Of a DNA stretch of 64,000 nucleotides, positions 61,796 through 64,000 are shown one piece after another. This DNA comes from Flagellimonas aquimarina (GTDB taxonomy: Bacteria > Bacteroidota > Bacteroidia > Flavobacteriales > Flavobacteriaceae), in contig NZ_QGEG01000002.1 in NCBI RefSeq assembly GCF_003149745.1, forward strand, positions 372,001 to 436,000, in the 5' to 3' direction. The stretch's first letter is position 1, and each line of letters begins with the position of its first letter. Position numbers and translations under genes: made by a program. The notes under the pieces were generated by a model, which saw nothing but the letters and a program-made list of their open reading frames with translations, was not told the DNA's origin and did not search any database.

Positions 61796-62302
61796 TTAAG
61801 TTGAAAACAAAAGGAGTTCTTCGTTGCCTCCTTTAGGTGTTATTTTCCCGGTCTCTTGAAGTCCAATTTTGCTAAGAAGATGACGGGATTTGCTGTTTTT
61901 TTGAGTGGTAATTCCTAATATGGGGCTCAGCTTTAGTTCTGATTTTCCATATGTCATTGTTGCCATGCAGGCTTCTGTGGTGTAACCCTTTCCTTCATGC
62001 TCTGGCAGAATTGCAAATCCTATATCTGGGTTATCCAAATAGTCTCGTTTTACAAAACCACATATGCCAATGGGTGTTGAGGATTTTTTAAGGCACATTT
62101 TATAGAGCCCATAGCCATTCTCATTATAAGAATCAATTAAACTGGACTTTATATACTTTACAGCCTGTTTATCTGTTCTTACACCTCTATCTCCAATGAA
62201 TTCTATCCAATTTGGGCTGTTCAATAATTTTTTAAAGAACTTGGAATCTTCAATCTGTGCTTCGCAGATTATTAATCGTTCAGTTTCAATAATTCTTTTC
62301 AC
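61796..62302 (-). CDS. GNAT family N-acetyltransferase (RimJ/RimL type)
   Basis: This 168-residue protein has the GNAT layout of ETERLIICEAQIEDSKFFKKLLNSPNWIEF, the acetyl-CoA binding region ILPEHEGKGYTTEACMAT near 100-115 and the final NSKSRHLLSKIGLQETG. The early TERLI motif points to the RimJ/RimL branch that modifies the N-terminus of proteins or small amines. It ends close to the ndk terminator and starts 28 nt after DUF721 ends, on the same strand. The substrate is not known. The fold call is confident. Confidence 0.91.
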   Translation of the reverse strand: MKRIIETERLIICEAQIEDSKFFKKLLNSPNWIEFIGDRGVRTDKQAVKYIKSSLIDSYNENGYGLYKMCLKKSSTPIGICGFVKRDYLDNPDIGFAILPEHEGKGYTTEACMATMTYGKSELKLSPILGITTQKNSKSRHLLSKIGLQETGKITPKGGNEELLLFST

Positions 62303-62329
62303 TTGATTTTAGAATAATAAGTAATACTA

Positions 62330-62626
62330 TTAACGGAGCACCAACTTTTTTACCAACTCTTTTCCCAATTCTTCATTGAGCATAGCGATGATTTTGGTTT
62401 TTCCCAAACTCAACTCTTCCCTAAGTACCGAGGAGGAAAGGGATATGAACAGGGTTTCATTCCTAAGTTCAATCGCGGTAGTATAATTATTGACCCCATT
62501 CCCCATCAATTTTACCCAAGCATCTTTTGCGTTCACCTTGTCCATGCCTTTTTGAAGCTTATTTTCTTTGATAAATTCGCCGAGGGCATCACTTAAAGGA
62601 ATATGGGAGTTGTGTCTTTTTGCCAT
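62330..62626 (-). CDS. DUF721 domain protein
   Basis: This 98-residue protein shows the DUF721 pattern: SHIPLSDALGEFIKENKLQKGMDKVNAKDAWVKLMG in parts and FISLSSSVLREELSLGKTKIIAMLNEELG. DUF721 proteins lie beside recF or DNA replication genes in many bacteria and have a fold related to nucleic-acid binding KH-like folds; actinobacterial relatives load the replicative helicase. Here the gene shares one base with the lipocalin-like gene (stop and start overlap) and belongs to the recF operon. A role in replication initiation is plausible by context but not proved for this group. Confidence 0.87.
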   Translation of the reverse strand: MAKRHNSHIPLSDALGEFIKENKLQKGMDKVNAKDAWVKLMGNGVNNYTTAIELRNETLFISLSSSVLREELSLGKTKIIAMLNEELGKELVKKLVLR

Positions 62627-63048
62627 TATTTTGGTATTGAAATGGGTTCAAACCTTTTGTAGGAATATAATATTCCATCTTCACTGCGCACTGAAAAAGA
62701 TATTGAATCCAATTGAACCAGTTTTTCTTCCCGTTCACTTAAACTATTCTTGTATTGCAATGTAAAACCTTTGTTTATGGCAAAAACCTCAAAGACCTCA
62801 GCATCATCGGAAGTACTAAAAGTACCGTCAAATTTAGGTTGAACTTTTTTCCGGTAGCCTTTGGTTCCTTTTAATTGTATAAAGTCAACACTTGGATTTA
62901 CGGTGTAGTTTTTTTCTGCACCATCTTGAAAAGTAACTTCTGTAATTTCCCAATACCCATTTAAATGATGCAGATCTTCTTCTACTAAGGAGGTTTCTTC
63001 ACATCCCCAGAAAAAAAGAATTAAAAAGAACAACAAGATTTCTCTCAT
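62626..63048 (-). CDS. lipocalin-like lipoprotein
   Basis: The 140-residue product has a lipoprotein signal (LFFLILFFWGC, Cys at about 16) and a beta-barrel-like pattern with LNGYWEITEVTFQDGAEKNY, IQLKGTKGYRKKVQPKFDGTF and VFAINKGFTLQYKNSLSEREEKLVQLDS. This is the short lipocalin-like type frequent in Bacteroidota (a GxW near the first strand is seen as NGYW). It sits between recF and DUF721 in one transcript, with 1-nt gaps or overlaps, though an envelope protein in a DNA-repair operon is unexpected. Ligand unknown. Confidence 0.82.
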   Translation of the reverse strand: MREILLFFLILFFWGCEETSLVEEDLHHLNGYWEITEVTFQDGAEKNYTVNPSVDFIQLKGTKGYRKKVQPKFDGTFSTSDDAEVFEVFAINKGFTLQYKNSLSEREEKLVQLDSISFSVRSEDGILYSYKRFEPISIPK

Positions 63049-63049
63049 G

Positions 63050-64000
63050 CTACAAGTTAAATATTTTATAACTCTGTCTTATATTTTTAACTACATTTTC
63101 GGTACGTTCAGCGTGAGTATCGCTAATAAATATCTGTCCAAAATTATCATTGTCAACTAACGCCACAATCTGGGATACTCGTTTTTCATCCAGTTTATCA
63201 AAAATATCGTCAAGCAGAAGAATTGGTGTGGTCTTAGCTTGTTCCTTTATAAAATGGAATTGAGCCAGTTTTAGGGCAATCAAGAAAGATTTTTGTTGGC
63301 CTTGGCTACCAAATTTTTTAATGGGATGATTGGCAATGGTGAAATTGAGGTCGTCTTTATGGATGCCAACACTGGTATATTGTATTGCTTTGTCCTTATC
63401 AATGGCAGTTTCTAAAAGCCTTAACAATTTGTTGTTTAAAAGTTGACTTTCATAAGAAAGCATGATCTCTTCTTCCTTTTCTGAAATGTGCGCATACTGT
63501 TCCTTGAATATTGGAATAAAAGAGGTTATAAACTCGACTCTTTTTTGGTGAATTTCTGTTCCCAACGAATGTAATTGCTCGTTGTAAATGGCCAATGTAT
63601 TGGAATCAAAAGTATTGTTGGCTGCAAAGTACTTGAGCAATGAGTTACGCTGTACCAAAACTTTGTTATACTTGATCAGAGTTTTAAGGTATTCTTTATC
63701 TGATTGTGAAATAACACCGTCCATAAATTTTCTTCGGGTATCACTTCCTTCTGTAATAAGGTCCCTATCTGAAGGGGATATTATGACCAAGGGCAAAAAA
63801 CCAATATGCTCAGAAAACTTTTCGTATGCCTTTCCGTTTCTCTTAATGACCTTTTTCATTCCTCGTTTAAAGCTGCAGATGATTTTTTCTACCCTTCCAT
63901 CTTTTTCAAATTCACCTTCAATTACAAAAAAATCGGTTTCATGTTTTATGTTTTGAGTAGAAACCGGATTAAAATAACTTTTCCCAAAAGAAAGATGGTA
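63050..64000 (-). CDS. recF: DNA replication and repair protein RecF, truncated by the window edge
   Basis: The open frame runs to the last base of the window and is the C-terminal 316 residues or so of RecF. Visible are [56 protein letters not shown], the signature [20 protein letters not shown] and the Walker [14 protein letters not shown]. An ATG at 63859 lies inside the conserved domain and is not the start; the N-terminal Walker A is outside. RecF loads RecA at gaps. It heads an operon with a lipocalin-like lipoprotein and DUF721. Identity is certain. Confidence 0.95.
   Translation of the reverse strand, partial: YHLSFGKSYFNPVSTQNIKHETDFFVIEGEFEKDGRVEKIICSFKRGMKKVIKRNGKAYEKFSEHIGFLPLVIISPSDRDLITEGSDTRRKFMDGVISQSDKEYLKTLIKYNKVLVQRNSLLKYFAANNTFDSNTLAIYNEQLHSLGTEIHQKRVEFITSFIPIFKEQYAHISEKEEEIMLSYESQLLNNKLLRLLETAIDKDKAIQYTSVGIHKDDLNFTIANHPIKKFGSQGQQKSFLIALKLAQFHFIKEQAKTTPILLLDDIFDKLDEKRVSQIVALVDNDNFGQIFISDTHAERTENVVKNIRQSYKIFNL

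Noticed and set aside
1-64000. Search for tRNA, rRNA, CRISPR arrays, insertion sequences and prophage genes
   Set aside because: No intergenic region has tRNA arm sequences, repeated spacers or transposase frames; gaps are all below about 300 nt.

Overview
The window looks like a chromosomal core segment of a gliding marine-type member of the Flavobacteriaceae (Bacteroidota). Supporting signs are moderate-to-low GC, promoters of the Bacteroidota type (TTG about 19-20 nt upstream of TAnnTTTG), a gldI gliding lipoprotein gene, a SecA with a large insertion and no C-terminal zinc motif, a small TonB-dependent receptor with a carboxypeptidase-like regulatory domain, DUF349, DUF368, DUF4105, DUF3810 and CCC-motif proteins, and a zapA / 6S-like RNA / rny locus. 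I see no tRNA, rRNA, insertion sequence, prophage or CRISPR array. No gene-free stretch exceeds about 300 bases.

Layout. 1-2.6 kb: an ECF sigma factor, a membrane anti-sigma-like protein and a secreted charged/beta-rich protein in overlapping frames. 2.7-4.9 kb: msrA, a lone M23 domain protein, and two very small genes behind a LytTR-type direct repeat. 4.9-10.3 kb: a secreted amidohydrolase and an M14 carboxypeptidase, then a membrane histidine kinase. 10.4-15.5 kb: secA, DUF2795, a PduO-type corrinoid adenosyltransferase coupled to a 44-residue membrane protein, and a reduced methyltransferase. 15.5-22.4 kb: an ABC-F protein, DUF4105, pssA, lptB, an AhpD-like protein, tatC and kdsD, mostly envelope biogenesis. 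22.5-26.7 kb: recQ, a four-gene small membrane protein cluster (DUF2752, CCC motif, CD225, DUF2752) and an Smr protein. 26.7-33.3 kb: a lipoprotein, a cysteine desulfurase, and an M23 / TonB receptor / LpoB-like secreted protein operon. 33.4-36.4 kb: a coiled-coil protein, zapA, 6S-like RNA, rny and a CBS protein.

36.4-51.9 kb is a long minus-strand run: trmH-like, M48 protease, spoT/rsh, fur-like, purA, OstA-like, class III aminotransferase, TPR protein, two tandem DUF368 putative polyprenyl-phosphate translocases, aroE and DUF349. 52.0-57.1 kb holds a DUF6503 lipoprotein facing two amidohydrolase-family genes. 57.2-61.1 kb: a DUF3810 putative membrane zinc protease, a cyclophilin-FKBP fusion lipoprotein, gldI and nrnA. 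61.3-64 kb: ndk, a GNAT acetyltransferase, and a recF operon (recF, lipocalin-like lipoprotein, DUF721) cut by the window edge.

Taken together, the genes serve housekeeping (secretion, envelope lipids and LPS, nucleotide metabolism, stringent response, DNA repair, RNA decay) with a strong component of secreted peptidases, hydrolases and isomerases acting in the periplasm. I did not find an obvious defence island. The items most worth a second look are the DUF2752/CCC/CD225 cluster, the RecQ without zinc-ligand cysteines, the amidohydrolase domains without their metal motif, the LytTR-like repeat with its two tiny genes, and the four convergent gene pairs whose stop codons interlock.
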